NCBI RefSeq assembly: GCF_003937915.1
Contig: NZ_RHUM01000004.1
Coordinates: 223,840 to 287,839 of the forward strand
Direction of reading: 5' to 3'
Length of the DNA stretch: 64,000 nt
From: Erwinia sp. 198
Lineage (GTDB): Bacteria > Pseudomonadota > Gammaproteobacteria > Enterobacterales > Enterobacteriaceae
The first letter of the stretch is position 1; each line of letters opens with the position of its first letter. The notes beneath the pieces were generated by a model that saw nothing but the letters and a program-made list of their open reading frames with translations, made no database searches and was not told where the DNA came from. A program made the translations under genes and the position numbers. Positions 1-6,904 of this stretch are shown one piece after another.

Positions 1-448
1 CGTCGTCGGGCAGCTCGCCCCAGCCGAATCGCGGCTCCAGCAGGCCGACGCCCTGTAGCGCCTGTTTGATATCGGGCGCGGCATCCGGGCTGATCTTCAG
101 ACGGCGCGAGGTCTGCTGCGACTGCGGGCTGACATAAAGCGTATTGTTATAGACGAACCACTGAAAGCGATATTCCAGCGCCAGCCGGTTCAGAAAAGCC
201 TCAGCATTGTCGGATCGCAGCCGGGCAGTCACAAAGGTATCGGGCAGGCCGGTGACGTTGGCATCCACGCCGTGGCTGCCGGCAAAGTCCTGCAGGATCA
301 CGCTGAGCGGGGTATTATCGGCAGAATAGGCGTAGGCACCGTCGCGCCATTCTTCCGGTGTAGTGGCGTAGCTGTGTGAGACAGAAAGCCCGATCGCCAA
401 AGCCAGCAGCAAAGGGCGAAAGGGTAAAAAAGCAGACGGCGTAGGCAC
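1..448 (-). CDS. hrcC: HrcC/SctC outer-membrane secretin of the Hrp type III system (N-terminal part)
   Basis: The gene runs off the left edge, so only the first 149 codons are present of a family usually near 680 residues. It forms the outer-membrane ring of the type III secretion machine. The chosen start is GTG at 448, preceded by AGGAGAG at good spacing. A hydrophobic signal peptide (residues about 6-26, ending SHSYA) is followed by the SctC N0/N1 region, including PLSVILQDFAG, NVTGLPDTF and the beta-strand stretch FQWFVYNNTLYVSPQ, which are typical of YscC/HrcC proteins. It is the third gene after hrpF and hrpG, as in the hrpC operon of Erwinia and Pseudomonas syringae (hrpF-hrpG-hrcC-hrpT-hrpV). 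The family is certain; the rest of the gene lies outside the window. Confidence 0.93.
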   Translation of the reverse strand, partial: MPTPSAFLPFRPLLLALAIGLSVSHSYATTPEEWRDGAYAYSADNTPLSVILQDFAGSHGVDANVTGLPDTFVTARLRSDNAEAFLNRLALEYRFQWFVYNNTLYVSPQSQQTSRRLKISPDAAPDIKQALQGVGLLEPRFGWGELPDD

Positions 449-461
449 GCTTCTCTCCTTG

Positions 462-846
462 TTACAGGCTCGTTGGCCGCATTAGCATCAGCAGGGTGTC
501 CTGCCAGATTTCACATTGATTACAAAGACTTTCTAACAGCGCGACGGCGGCCTCTTGTCCGTCGTTTTTTAACCGCGCCAGCAGACAAAGCGTTTCGCGC
601 TGCGGATGCAGGCAAAGCGCAGCGGTAAGATCGCCGAAATGATGCAGTGCCGGGTCGGTCAGCCGCAGCGCCCGCTGCATCAGCGCATCGCTAACAGGCA
701 CAGGCAGCTGTAGCTCGGCAAAAAAAAAACCAGCCGCCGGGCAGGCGCTGTAGCACGATCGGCATCTCGTCAATCCACAGCGCCAGCTCGCCGTTGGATT
801 TATCCAGACAGGCTTCAATCAGATCGGCGACATCAGTTGATGGCAT
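462..846 (-). CDS. hrpG: HrpG type III chaperone-like protein, interrupted by a +1-base frameshift in a T10 run
   Basis: The ATG at 846 overlaps the end of hrpF. That frame reads 42 sensible residues (to GGWFFF) and then leaves the conserved frame at ten consecutive T on the coding strand (A720-A729 on plus), ending about ten codons later. The second half, from AELQLPVPV to the stop at 462-464, is in another frame. Removing one T would join both halves into a 127-aa acidic protein, near the size of HrpG. HrpG proteins are small class I chaperone-like proteins; in P. syringae HrpG binds HrpV and relieves its repression of HrpS. The position between hrpF and hrcC supports the call more than the sequence does. 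The break may be a real mutation, a phase-variable or slippage site, or a sequencing error. Both halves keep coding character, which suggests a recent or non-disabling change. Confidence 0.75.
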
Positions 847-1060
847 CAATGATGGCCTTGCGGATACCATGCTTGTACTGGGTGTACTGCGAGCTGGCCC
901 AGTTAGCGTTAGAGACATCGAGCAATTCGGCCTGGAAAGCGTACATATCGCCAGCGTTAAACGGCTTGTCCAGACTTTCCTGCAAGAACTGGGTCATATC
1001 TTTCTGTGCGTGCGCCACCTGGTTGGACAGGCGGCGCTGGATTGCATCGTCGTTGCTCAT
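833..1060 (-). CDS. hrpF: HrpF small type III secretion protein
   Basis: A 75-aa, mostly helical, Cys-free protein starting MSNDDAIQRRLSNQ. In Hrp1 systems HrpF is a small protein needed for pilus function and is thought to work with HrpG and HrpA in the manner of YscE/YscG co-chaperones; that role is family knowledge. It is the first gene of the hrpF-hrpG-hrcC unit. A canonical hrp box lies 30 bases upstream (1090-1117), so this is a separate HrpL-dependent transcript from the hrpA operon. Its TGA overlaps the hrpG start. The assignment rests on size, context and the box. Confidence 0.85.
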   Translation of the reverse strand: MSNDDAIQRRLSNQVAHAQKDMTQFLQESLDKPFNAGDMYAFQAELLDVSNANWASSQYTQYKHGIRKAIIDAIN

Positions 1061-1089
1061 GGCTTTACTCTCCGGTTGGGGGTTGCCAT

Positions 1090-1117
1090 TAAGTGGCTAA
1101 GAAAAAGGGCAGGTTCC
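1090..1117 (-). promoter_or_regulatory. hrp box of the hrpF-hrpG-hrcC operon
   Basis: On the minus strand this reads GGAACC, 15 bases, CCACTTA, a full match to the HrpL (ECF sigma factor) consensus GGAACC-N15/16-CCACNNA. It lies 30 bases upstream of the hrpF start codon, where the hrpC promoter of P. syringae and Erwinia also lies. Confidence 0.9.
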
Positions 1118-1156
1118 GGCGCGGCGAAAAAATTGTTGCGGCCGTAGAAAAGGCGG

Positions 1157-1747
1157 TCAGGCGGGGATCAGCGCTGCGCAAACCTGAGTCCAGCTCAGGC
1201 TCAGCTCGCCGTTATCGGTGGTTAACCGTAGCGTATCGGCGTCCAGCGAACTGTCGCTGACCAGCTGCCAGTCGAGCGGATGTTGCATCAGCCAGGCGGC
1301 AACATCATCCTGGCGAACGGGCGCGCAGCTTAGCGTAGCGGCAGCCTGACGGCCCTGCGCCTGTTGCAGCTGCCGCAGCATGGCGGTCAGACGCACTTCG
1401 GCGGGCAGCTCGGCCAGCAGCTGGTTCATTGCCTGTTTCAGTAGCGCCTCGGCATGGGGTATCAGCGCCTCCTGCCACTGCTGCTGCTGCTGCTGCCAGT
1501 CGGCGAAAAACTGTTCCGCCTGCGCGACAAAAGCCTGCTGACGATCGGCAACGGCCGCGTCCGCGCGCGTTCTGGCTTCTTCCAGCAGCCGATCGGCTTC
1601 TTCTGCGGCACGGGCCAGCCGCTGCTGTGCCTGTTGTTCCGCCGTTTGCAGCAGGCTCAGCGCCTGCTGATGGTCAACCAGCGCTTCGCGGCTCAGCAGC
1701 GGCCCGGCGGGCATCGCCAGCACAGCGAGTTTTTTAGTGATCCACAT
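1157..1747 (-). CDS. hrpE: HrpE/SctL stator protein of the type III ATPase complex
   Basis: A 196-aa protein with the layout of SctL (YscL, FliH): a short N-terminal segment (MWITKKLAVLAMPAGPLL), then a long Ala/Gln/Glu-rich coiled coil (about residues 25-100, with LLQTAEQQAQQRLARAAEEA), then a small C-terminal domain. SctL proteins act as cytoplasmic stators that hold and inhibit the HrcN ATPase and link it to the sorting platform. The start overlaps the end of hrpD by 14 bases, indicating translational coupling. About 95 bases separate it from hrpF, and the hrp box for hrpF lies in that gap. Confidence 0.9.
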   Translation of the reverse strand: MWITKKLAVLAMPAGPLLSREALVDHQQALSLLQTAEQQAQQRLARAAEEADRLLEEARTRADAAVADRQQAFVAQAEQFFADWQQQQQQWQEALIPHAEALLKQAMNQLLAELPAEVRLTAMLRQLQQAQGRQAAATLSCAPVRQDDVAAWLMQHPLDWQLVSDSSLDADTLRLTTDNGELSLSWTQVCAALIPA

Positions 1748-2312
1748 GCGGCTCGGCTCCTGATTGCTGACACTGCCAGATGGCCGCGTCGTAAAGCGCC
1801 GCCAGCCTGGCGTGCGGCAGCGTTAACGTGGGGTATTCTTCCAGCTGAGCGGCCCATTCAGGGGGAAAACGTAGCCGTAAACGAGGCCAGCTTTCCGGAT
1901 GTAGCGCGCGCAACAGCAGCAGGCCGCCGATGGGCCAGGGATGGAAGCAGGCGGCATCCAGCCAGCTGCCGCAGCGCAGGCCTTTGCTCAGGCGCCGACA
2001 CCAGATCAAATCGCTGCCCGCCATCCCGGACGGCGCGGCCTGCGGGGCGCAGGTGGCGGCCAGCAGCGCCAGCAGACGCTGCCAGCGCTCGTCGTCGAAC
2101 GCGATCAGCGCCAGCATCCGCGCTGGCGGTTCCGGCGGCAAAGCGGGGGCGATGCCGAAGCTGGCCGCGACGGCCTGCGGCTGCTGCCAGCTCAATGCCT
2201 GCTGCTGCGCCAGCGGCAGGGCGAAAAAGTCGGATGTCCAGCCCGCCTCGGCCTGTTGCCACCAGCCCTGCTGCCACCAGTGCAGCCAGTCCGCAATGGA
2301 AGCCTGCTCCAC
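1734..2312 (-). CDS. hrpD: HrpD/SctK sorting-platform accessory protein
   Basis: A 192-aa, Trp-rich, Leu-rich cytoplasmic protein (MEQASIADWLHWWQQGWW...) in the position between hrcJ and hrpE that SctK-type proteins hold in Hrp1 clusters. SctK (YscK, OrgA, HrpD) links the inner ring to the cytoplasmic sorting platform. The family diverges strongly, so the call depends mainly on gene order. Its start lies 3 bases after the hrcJ stop and its end overlaps hrpE. No signal peptide or membrane segment is seen. Confidence 0.82.
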   Translation of the reverse strand: MEQASIADWLHWWQQGWWQQAEAGWTSDFFALPLAQQQALSWQQPQAVAASFGIAPALPPEPPARMLALIAFDDERWQRLLALLAATCAPQAAPSGMAGSDLIWCRRLSKGLRCGSWLDAACFHPWPIGGLLLLRALHPESWPRLRLRFPPEWAAQLEEYPTLTLPHARLAALYDAAIWQCQQSGAEPHVDH

Positions 2313-2315
2313 GGC

Positions 2316-3089
2316 TTATTTTCCTGTCGCCGCAGCGGCGCTGGCCGGTTTTTCTTTTTTCCGGCCGGGCTTGAACAGCAGCAAAGCGAAGGCGATCAGC
2401 AGCACGATGGCGAACATCGCGAATACCCATTTCACCGTGCCGTACTCATCCGGCGAAAGCTGAAATGGCCCCATTTGTACCACTTCGATTTTGTCTTCAT
2501 AGGTCTGCGCCGGCACAAAAACGATCGCTAAATCCTTATCGCTTTTGCCCGCCAGGCCCGGAATGCTGGTGGACACCATCTGGCGGATGCGCGGCTCAAT
2601 GCTGTCCGGATCCAGGGTGTTATGGTATTTGATAAACACCGAGGCGGAAGCAGGCTGTACCGGCTCGCCGGGCGCCAGCCTTTCCGGCAGCACTACGTGC
2701 ACGCGCGCCACCACCACGCCGTCGATCTGCGCCAGCGTCGATTCCACCTCCTGCGAAAGCGCATAGATATAGCGGGCGCGCTCCTCCATCGGGCTGGAAA
2801 TCACGCCGCTTTTCTGGAACACCTCGCCAAGATTGGTGCGCGCCTTGTGCGGCAGCCCGGCGGAGTCGAGGATTTTTACGCTGCGCTCGATATTTTCCGC
2901 ATCGACCGACACGGAAATGCCCGTTTTTTCAATCAGCTTTTGCGCGGCAATTTGATGCTGATTCAGTTCGGCGATGATATCGTTGGCGTCGCTTTCCGCC
3001 AGCCCGCTGTACAGCACGGTTTTATCACCGCAGCCGACCAAAAAAAGCGCCAGCGAGCTTATCATTAGCCATTTCAGCAAAAGTTTCAT
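2316..3089 (-). CDS. hrcJ: HrcJ/SctJ inner-membrane ring lipoprotein
   Basis: A 257-aa protein with a lipoprotein signal peptide (lipobox LVGC, Cys20), the YscJ/FliF ring-building domain (LYSGLAESDANDIIAELNQ, then VARVHVVLP and ASVFIKY) and a C-terminal membrane helix near residues 219-240 followed by a Lys-rich tail. It builds the periplasmic ring on the inner membrane, stacked on SctD. Length and motifs fit the family. It sits 6 bases after hrpB in the hrpA operon. Confidence 0.95.
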   Translation of the reverse strand: MKLLLKWLMISSLALFLVGCGDKTVLYSGLAESDANDIIAELNQHQIAAQKLIEKTGISVSVDAENIERSVKILDSAGLPHKARTNLGEVFQKSGVISSPMEERARYIYALSQEVESTLAQIDGVVVARVHVVLPERLAPGEPVQPASASVFIKYHNTLDPDSIEPRIRQMVSTSIPGLAGKSDKDLAIVFVPAQTYEDKIEVVQMGPFQLSPDEYGTVKWVFAMFAIVLLIAFALLLFKPGRKKEKPASAAAATGK

Positions 3090-3095
3090 AGAGGC

Positions 3096-3458
3096 TTACT
3101 GTAGGTTGGTCAGTTTATCAATGCTCTGAACGCCTTTGGCGACGATTTTCGCATTCATCAAACTTTCAATATAGTAATTCGATAAGGCGGCATTGGCCTG
3201 GCTAAATTCTAATAAATTAGAGGAGCGTGAAGCTGTTTGTAAATCCTGATAGGTTTCTTTTCGCTGGCGTTCATTATTATTTAACGAGCTGGCGATACCG
3301 GAAAGAAAATGGGTTACTTCGGCGGGTGCCGAAACTTTCTCAACCTGGGGTTCTTTTAGCTGGGCGGAAAAAAAATCGATGTCGCTTTGCTGCGGCTCTG
3401 CCGTATTATTTATTGGCGGAAGCTGGGTTAAATCTGCCGGTGAGGAATTTATTTTCAT
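3096..3458 (-). CDS. hrpB: HrpB/SctI inner rod protein
   Basis: A 120-aa protein with a variable polar N-terminal half and a conserved C-terminal helix (LLEFSQANAALSNYYIESLMNAK, within about residues 81-105) typical of the SctI/HrpB inner rod. The rod connects the basal body to the pilus and is itself an early secreted substrate. It is second in the hrpA-hrpB-hrcJ-hrpD-hrpE operon. In P. syringae hrpZ lies between hrpA and hrpB; here nothing does, as in Erwinia. Confidence 0.88.
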   Translation of the reverse strand: MKINSSPADLTQLPPINNTAEPQQSDIDFFSAQLKEPQVEKVSAPAEVTHFLSGIASSLNNNERQRKETYQDLQTASRSSNLLEFSQANAALSNYYIESLMNAKIVAKGVQSIDKLTNLQ

Positions 3459-3494
3459 AACGATCTCGCACGGAATAGCAGGACGGAAAGCGAC

Positions 3495-3517
3495 GCGGGC
3501 CGTCGAAACAGGCCCGC
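3495..3517 (-). terminator. GC-rich hairpin between hrpA and hrpB
   Basis: An inverted repeat GCGGGCC, 9-base loop, GGCCCGC lies 10 bases after the hrpA stop. It is not followed by a T tract, so it is more likely a partial terminator or an mRNA 3' stabiliser. Either would raise hrpA mRNA over the distal operon, which fits the need for many pilin copies. Confidence 0.55.
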
Positions 3518-3526
3518 ATCATCAGG

Positions 3527-3757
3527 CTAGTACTGGATTTTTACCTGAGCGGCGGCGGAAGCAGCTTTGCTGGAGCTGTCAGCGTAGTTGTTCATTTCAG
3601 CATTATTTGCGTCGAGCTCGGCTTTATCGACCATATTCTGCTGCATCTTACTCTGAACATCCTGCATCTGCGACATAAAGCTTGCGCCGTCAGTTGCGCT
3701 TTCAATTTTCGTTGCAGTTGTAGCTGCGCTTGTAATACCGTTAGATATTGAAGACAT
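3527..3757 (-). CDS. hrpA: HrpA type III pilin
   Basis: A 76-aa, Cys-free, Ala/Ser/Gln/Asn-rich protein without a signal peptide, mostly helical towards the C-terminus (SFMSQMQDVQSKMQQNMVDK to AAAQVKIQY). Hrp pilins are polymerised into the extracellular filament that carries effectors and harpins through the plant cell wall. They vary greatly in sequence, so the call comes from size, composition, a strong hrp box 51 bases upstream and its place between hrpS and hrpB. The start has a GGAG ribosome-binding site. Confidence 0.88.
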   Translation of the reverse strand: MSSISNGITSAATTATKIESATDGASFMSQMQDVQSKMQQNMVDKAELDANNAEMNNYADSSSKAASAAAQVKIQY

Positions 3758-3807
3758 AGTGTGACTCCTGATTAAAAGAAAGTTTGATTGTCAGCGTAAT
3801 CGTTTAT

Positions 3808-3835
3808 TAAGTGGGTGCGGCGCAAAAAGGGTTCC
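3808..3835 (-). promoter_or_regulatory. hrp box of the hrpA operon
   Basis: Minus strand GGAACC, 15 bases, CCACTTA, a full match to the HrpL consensus, 51 bases upstream of the hrpA ATG and just after the hrpS stop. It should drive hrpA-hrpB-hrcJ-hrpD-hrpE. Confidence 0.93.
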
Positions 3836-3864
3836 AAAGAAAATAAATTATTTTTATAAAGGTA

Positions 3865-4824
3865 TCAGGCAACAATATTCAGCAATTTGATACGGTGATA
3901 AAGGGTGCGGCGCGGAATACCTAATTCATGCACCACCTCATCAATCTTATGGCCGTGACGATGCAGACACTCTTTAATCAGGCTGCGCTCAATGCGACGC
4001 AGGCGATCTTTTAATAGTGTCGCTTCGCCTTCGCCCGGCGTGATATTACACAGCGGCGGCAGATGCAGCACGTGGCGTTCCGCCGCGGCTTTCAGCTCGC
4101 GAATATTGCCGGGCCAGCTGTGCAGCAGCAGGGCTTCGTCCAGCGCCAGCGAACGCGGCGGAATAGGCTGCTGTAGCCGCATGGCCGCTTCCTGGGTAAA
4201 GCGGCGAAACAGCGGGATAATCAGTTCGGCATGGGAACGCACCGTCGGCGTCTCCAGCTTGATGGTGGAAAGCCGAAAATAGAGGTCGCGGCGAAAACGT
4301 CCTGCGTCCACCAGCTCAATCAGCGGCGTCTGGGAAGCGGCGATCACGCGTAGATCCAGCGGCACGGGCTGCGTGGAACCCAGCCGGTGAATGGCGCGGG
4401 TCTCCAGCACGCGCAACAGCTTCGCCTGTAATATCAGCGGCATGCTGTCTATTTCATCCAGAAACAGAATGCCTTTGTCGGCGGCTTCAATGTAGCCCGG
4501 CCGGGAATGCGTGGCGCCGGTATAGGCGCCGGCGATCACGCCGAACAGTTCGCTTTCCGCCAGGTTTTCCGGAATGGCCGCGCAGTTCACTGAAATCAGC
4601 GGCCCTTTCGCGCCTGAAAGCTGATAGATGCGGCGGGTCAGCGTATCTTTACCCGTGCCGGTTTCACCTTCCAGCAGCAGATCGACTTTCAGCGGCGCAA
4701 GGTTGTCGATCAGCGGATGCAGGCTGGCGTGGATATCCGTTCTGGCTGCGCCAGGCTCGGTAAGGAAAGCCGTGACTTTATCGTGACGGATACTGCCTGA
4801 CTCTTTCTCACTACCCGTTACCAT
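3865..4824 (-). CDS. hrpS: HrpS sigma-54 enhancer-binding activator
   Basis: A 319-aa AAA+ activator with Walker A GETGTGKD (residues 53-60), the sigma-54 contact loop as GAYTGA (99-104, a Phe to Tyr variant of GAFTGA), Walker B ILFLDE (119-124) and a Fis-type helix-turn-helix at the C-terminus (VVHELGIPRRTLYHRIKLL). It has no receiver domain, which is the HrpS/HrpR layout. HrpS activates the sigma-54 promoter of hrpL, whose product then reads the hrp boxes here. hrpL, hrpX and hrpY are not beside it; the upstream neighbour is a harpin. The stop lies just after the hrpA promoter, so transcription of hrpS could run into hrpA. Confidence 0.95.
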   Translation of the reverse strand: MVTGSEKESGSIRHDKVTAFLTEPGAARTDIHASLHPLIDNLAPLKVDLLLEGETGTGKDTLTRRIYQLSGAKGPLISVNCAAIPENLAESELFGVIAGAYTGATHSRPGYIEAADKGILFLDEIDSMPLILQAKLLRVLETRAIHRLGSTQPVPLDLRVIAASQTPLIELVDAGRFRRDLYFRLSTIKLETPTVRSHAELIIPLFRRFTQEAAMRLQQPIPPRSLALDEALLLHSWPGNIRELKAAAERHVLHLPPLCNITPGEGEATLLKDRLRRIERSLIKECLHRHGHKIDEVVHELGIPRRTLYHRIKLLNIVA

Positions 4825-5007
4825 ATTTTCTCCTGTCTACCCTCGGACTATGCAGTTAGCAATCTGCTGCAACTTAAGCGAAAACAACATGGGATCAGCG
4901 GCGGGCTGCTCGGGGTAACACTCAATATTCGCTTACTATTTACTAGCGCGGCCTTGAGAGGCTATCAGTTTCCTCTGAAGTTGTTGTGGGGATCTCCGTG
5001 GGGCAAA

Positions 5008-5023
5008 GTAGGGAAATCCCTAC
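5008..5023. promoter_or_regulatory. Perfect 16-bp palindrome upstream of hrpS, possible response-regulator operator
   Basis: GTAGGGAAATCCCTAC is a perfect inverted repeat 185 bases upstream of the hrpS start. Operators of two-component regulators with a LuxR/FixJ-type helix-turn-helix (HrpY, RcsB) are similar palindromes, and HrpY activates hrpS in Pantoea stewartii and Erwinia. The link to either protein is inference. Confidence 0.45.
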
Positions 5024-5136
5024 ATAAATTTCGCAGCGCAGCGGTAAGCTGATGTAAATAAGCACATTATTTAGATTACAAAACGTTAAGAATGTGTAAT
5101 TTAATTTACCGTAATTAAGACTTTACCAGCGCCAAT

Positions 5137-5164
5137 GGAACATGCCCGACCCGATCGCCACCCA
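5137..5164 (+). promoter_or_regulatory. hrp box of the harpin gene
   Basis: GGAAC, 16 bases, CCACCCA, matching GGAAC-N16-CCACNNA. It ends 64 bases before the harpin start at 5229. Its position rules out the in-frame ATG at 5142, which lies inside the promoter. Confidence 0.88.
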
Positions 5165-5228
5165 ACACGGAGACGAAGCCTTGACGGGTGGACTCGTGAC
5201 GATCATTTCACTGAACAGAGGAAGCGGC

Positions 5229-5876
5229 ATGAAAATAGGCGGTGGTGTAAACGGCGCGATTGGCGGCGGCAAAACGGGGGGCGATGCGGGTCTGCAGCTA
5301 CCACTCAGCAACAAGCAAAATAACGGTCAGGGCAGTCCGGGACTGGGTAATATCCTGAATTTTGCTACTTCGGCCTTAAACAGCGGTGGCGGCCAGGGCG
5401 TACAGTTTGGCAGCAAAGAGGCGCTTGCCCGGAACGGCAGTAACGGCAGCAGCCAGTCGACAGGCAACGAAAGCAGTATTACGCAATTGCTGAACGCCAT
5501 TCTGGAGCTGTTGAAAGGCGGCGAGGCGAACAGCGATAAAACCGGCTCTGGCTCTTCGGGCGCTGGCTCTTCGGGCGCTGGCAACGGAACGTCCGGCGCT
5601 CAGGAAACAGCCGGCAGCGGTGATATCATGACTCAGCTGATGGAGATGATTAAAAAGATGCTGGGGCAGCCTTCTGAAGGCGCCAACGCATCCGGCCAGG
5701 GTGGCTCAGGCGGCTCGGGCGGCGCAACGCAGGGTGGTAAGGGAGCCGAAGACGAGCAGGGCAGCAGCGGACTGGCCGCTAAGCTGGGCGGTGCCCTGCA
5801 GATGCTGGGCCTGGGCGCCATTCTTTCGGCCCTTTCCGGCGGCACCGGTGCGCAGGGCGGCGGCGAAAGCAAATAG
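5229..5876 (+). CDS. Glycine-rich harpin (HrpN/HrpZ-like)
   Basis: A 215-aa protein with every harpin hallmark: very rich in Gly, Ser, Ala and Gln, no Cys, no signal peptide, heat-stable-type composition and short amphipathic helices in a disordered background (ITQLLNAILELLKG near 84-97, IMTQLMEMIKKMLG near 133-146, LAAKLGGALQMLGLGAILSAL near the C-terminus). A direct repeat GSSGAGSSGAG lies in the middle. Harpins leave through the type III pathway, act in the apoplast and elicit plant defence. The start at 5229 has AGAGGAAG upstream and follows a hrp box. It is much shorter than HrpN of E. amylovora (about 400 aa), so I do not assign a gene symbol. A factor-independent terminator follows. 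Confidence 0.87.
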   Translation: MKIGGGVNGAIGGGKTGGDAGLQLPLSNKQNNGQGSPGLGNILNFATSALNSGGGQGVQFGSKEALARNGSNGSSQSTGNESSITQLLNAILELLKGGEANSDKTGSGSSGAGSSGAGNGTSGAQETAGSGDIMTQLMEMIKKMLGQPSEGANASGQGGSGGSGGATQGGKGAEDEQGSSGLAAKLGGALQMLGLGAILSALSGGTGAQGGGESK

Positions 5877-5897
5877 GTTATCCGGCATACCTTTCCA

Positions 5898-5922
5898 GGG
5901 CGATCGTCGATCGCCCTTTTTT
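5898..5922 (+). terminator. Terminator of the harpin gene
   Basis: Inverted repeat GGGCGATC, short loop, GATCGCCC, followed by TTTTTT, 22 bases after the harpin stop and just before the convergent gene ends. Confidence 0.85.
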
Positions 5923-5923
5923 A

Positions 5924-6865
5924 TCAGGCTGGCAGCGTGCCTTTGCCGGTAGCAATGGTATTGGCAAAATCCATTACCTTATCGACATAGGTCGCATCCC
6001 CCGTGCCCGTTTTGGAAATATCGCTTAAATCAGCGATGTTGACGTTGTTCGGCCCGGAATTATAGGCGCGCAGAGCGGCACCCATACTGCCGTCGAACGC
6101 GCCGAGCTGCTCTTTCATGTAGAGCGCGCCCGCCATGATATTGTCATGCGCGTTATCAGGGCTGGCGTTGGCGCCCAGCAAATCCGGATTTTTACTTTTC
6201 AGATCGGCAAAGGTATTGCTGTTGACCTGCATCAAACCGGCATCCCGGAGCCCGTTGCCGCCGTTAACCGTTGCCGCGCCCAGGCTGCCGCGGGACTCCT
6301 GCCAGATTTGCGCGGCAAGCACGTTAGCAGGCACGCCGGTAGCCTGCGCCGCACCCTGAATATCGGCCTCAAAAGGCTTGAGCGAGTCGGGCAGATGAAG
6401 ATCGCTGCCGCCGATGGAGAGGGCCGGAGAGCTGCCTGACGCCGCGCTCGCCTGGGCTGCGGACAGCGCTGGGGCAGCGGTTTGCGCTCCACCGTTTTCC
6501 GCTGAATTACCGCTGTTTTCGAACGTTATTGGCGCGGTGGTGCTGCCTGAGACGGTAGCGCCGTTTTCGCCGCCGCTGGCCTGCTGGCCCTGAAGCAGCT
6601 GCTGGATCAACGGCAGCACGGCCTTGATGATTTCCGATATCAGCTGCGATACCTGCTGTGACAGGTCGCTGTTTTGCTGCGTGTCGTTGCCGTTATTATC
6701 AAGCAGGCTTTCCAGCGAGGTGCCCTGGCTGCCTGACTGCGCGAAATTAATCGAGGCCTGGTGTTTTTCATTAAGCGGACCAGGTAAATCTTCGCCAGGC
6801 GGCAACAAACTATCCAGGCCGGGGATCGTCGGCGGCAAAGCATTAGCGGAAGAAATGGGGGTCAT
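5924..6865 (-). CDS. Harpin-like protein with C-terminal lytic transglycosylase domain (HopP1-like)
   Basis: A 313-aa, Cys-free protein in two parts. Residues 1-150 are harpin-like: Ser/Gly/Gln/Asn-rich with a helix around ISEIIKAVLPLIQQLL (77-92). Residues 155-300 form an SLT-type transglycosylase domain, with catalytic Glu190 in QIWQESRG, GLMQVN (210-215) and AYNSGP (267-272). P. syringae HopP1 has the same layout and acts with harpins in translocation; it can also open peptidoglycan for the machine. There is no Sec signal, so type III export is likely. A full hrp box lies upstream (6905-6932) and GGAA precedes the ATG. The function is inferred from layout and context. Confidence 0.88.
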   Translation of the reverse strand: MTPISSANALPPTIPGLDSLLPPGEDLPGPLNEKHQASINFAQSGSQGTSLESLLDNNGNDTQQNSDLSQQVSQLISEIIKAVLPLIQQLLQGQQASGGENGATVSGSTTAPITFENSGNSAENGGAQTAAPALSAAQASAASGSSPALSIGGSDLHLPDSLKPFEADIQGAAQATGVPANVLAAQIWQESRGSLGAATVNGGNGLRDAGLMQVNSNTFADLKSKNPDLLGANASPDNAHDNIMAGALYMKEQLGAFDGSMGAALRAYNSGPNNVNIADLSDISKTGTGDATYVDKVMDFANTIATGKGTLPA

Positions 6866-6904
6866 GATGAATTTCCTTAAGCGTAGACCAGGGAATAGTG
6901 ATGA

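Larger units (their letters stand above)
4825..5228. other. Divergent control region between hrpS and the harpin gene
   Basis: About 400 bases with no credible gene. It holds the hrpS upstream region, a perfect 16-bp inverted repeat (5008-5023), an AT-rich stretch (about 5025-5125) and a hrp box for the harpin (5137-5164). I could not find a convincing sigma-54 promoter (TGGCAC-N5-TTGC) or a second hrp box facing hrpS. Confidence 0.7.

Noticed and set aside
1454-2374. 306-codon plus-strand ORF opposite hrpE/hrpD/hrcJ
   Set aside because: Shadow frame with a run of Leu and Arg/Ala-rich sequence; the minus-strand genes are in operon order with correct motifs.
5142-5228. N-terminal extension of the harpin to the ATG at 5142
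   Set aside because: That ATG lies inside the hrp box (5137-5164), upstream of the expected transcription start; 5229 has a ribosome-binding site.
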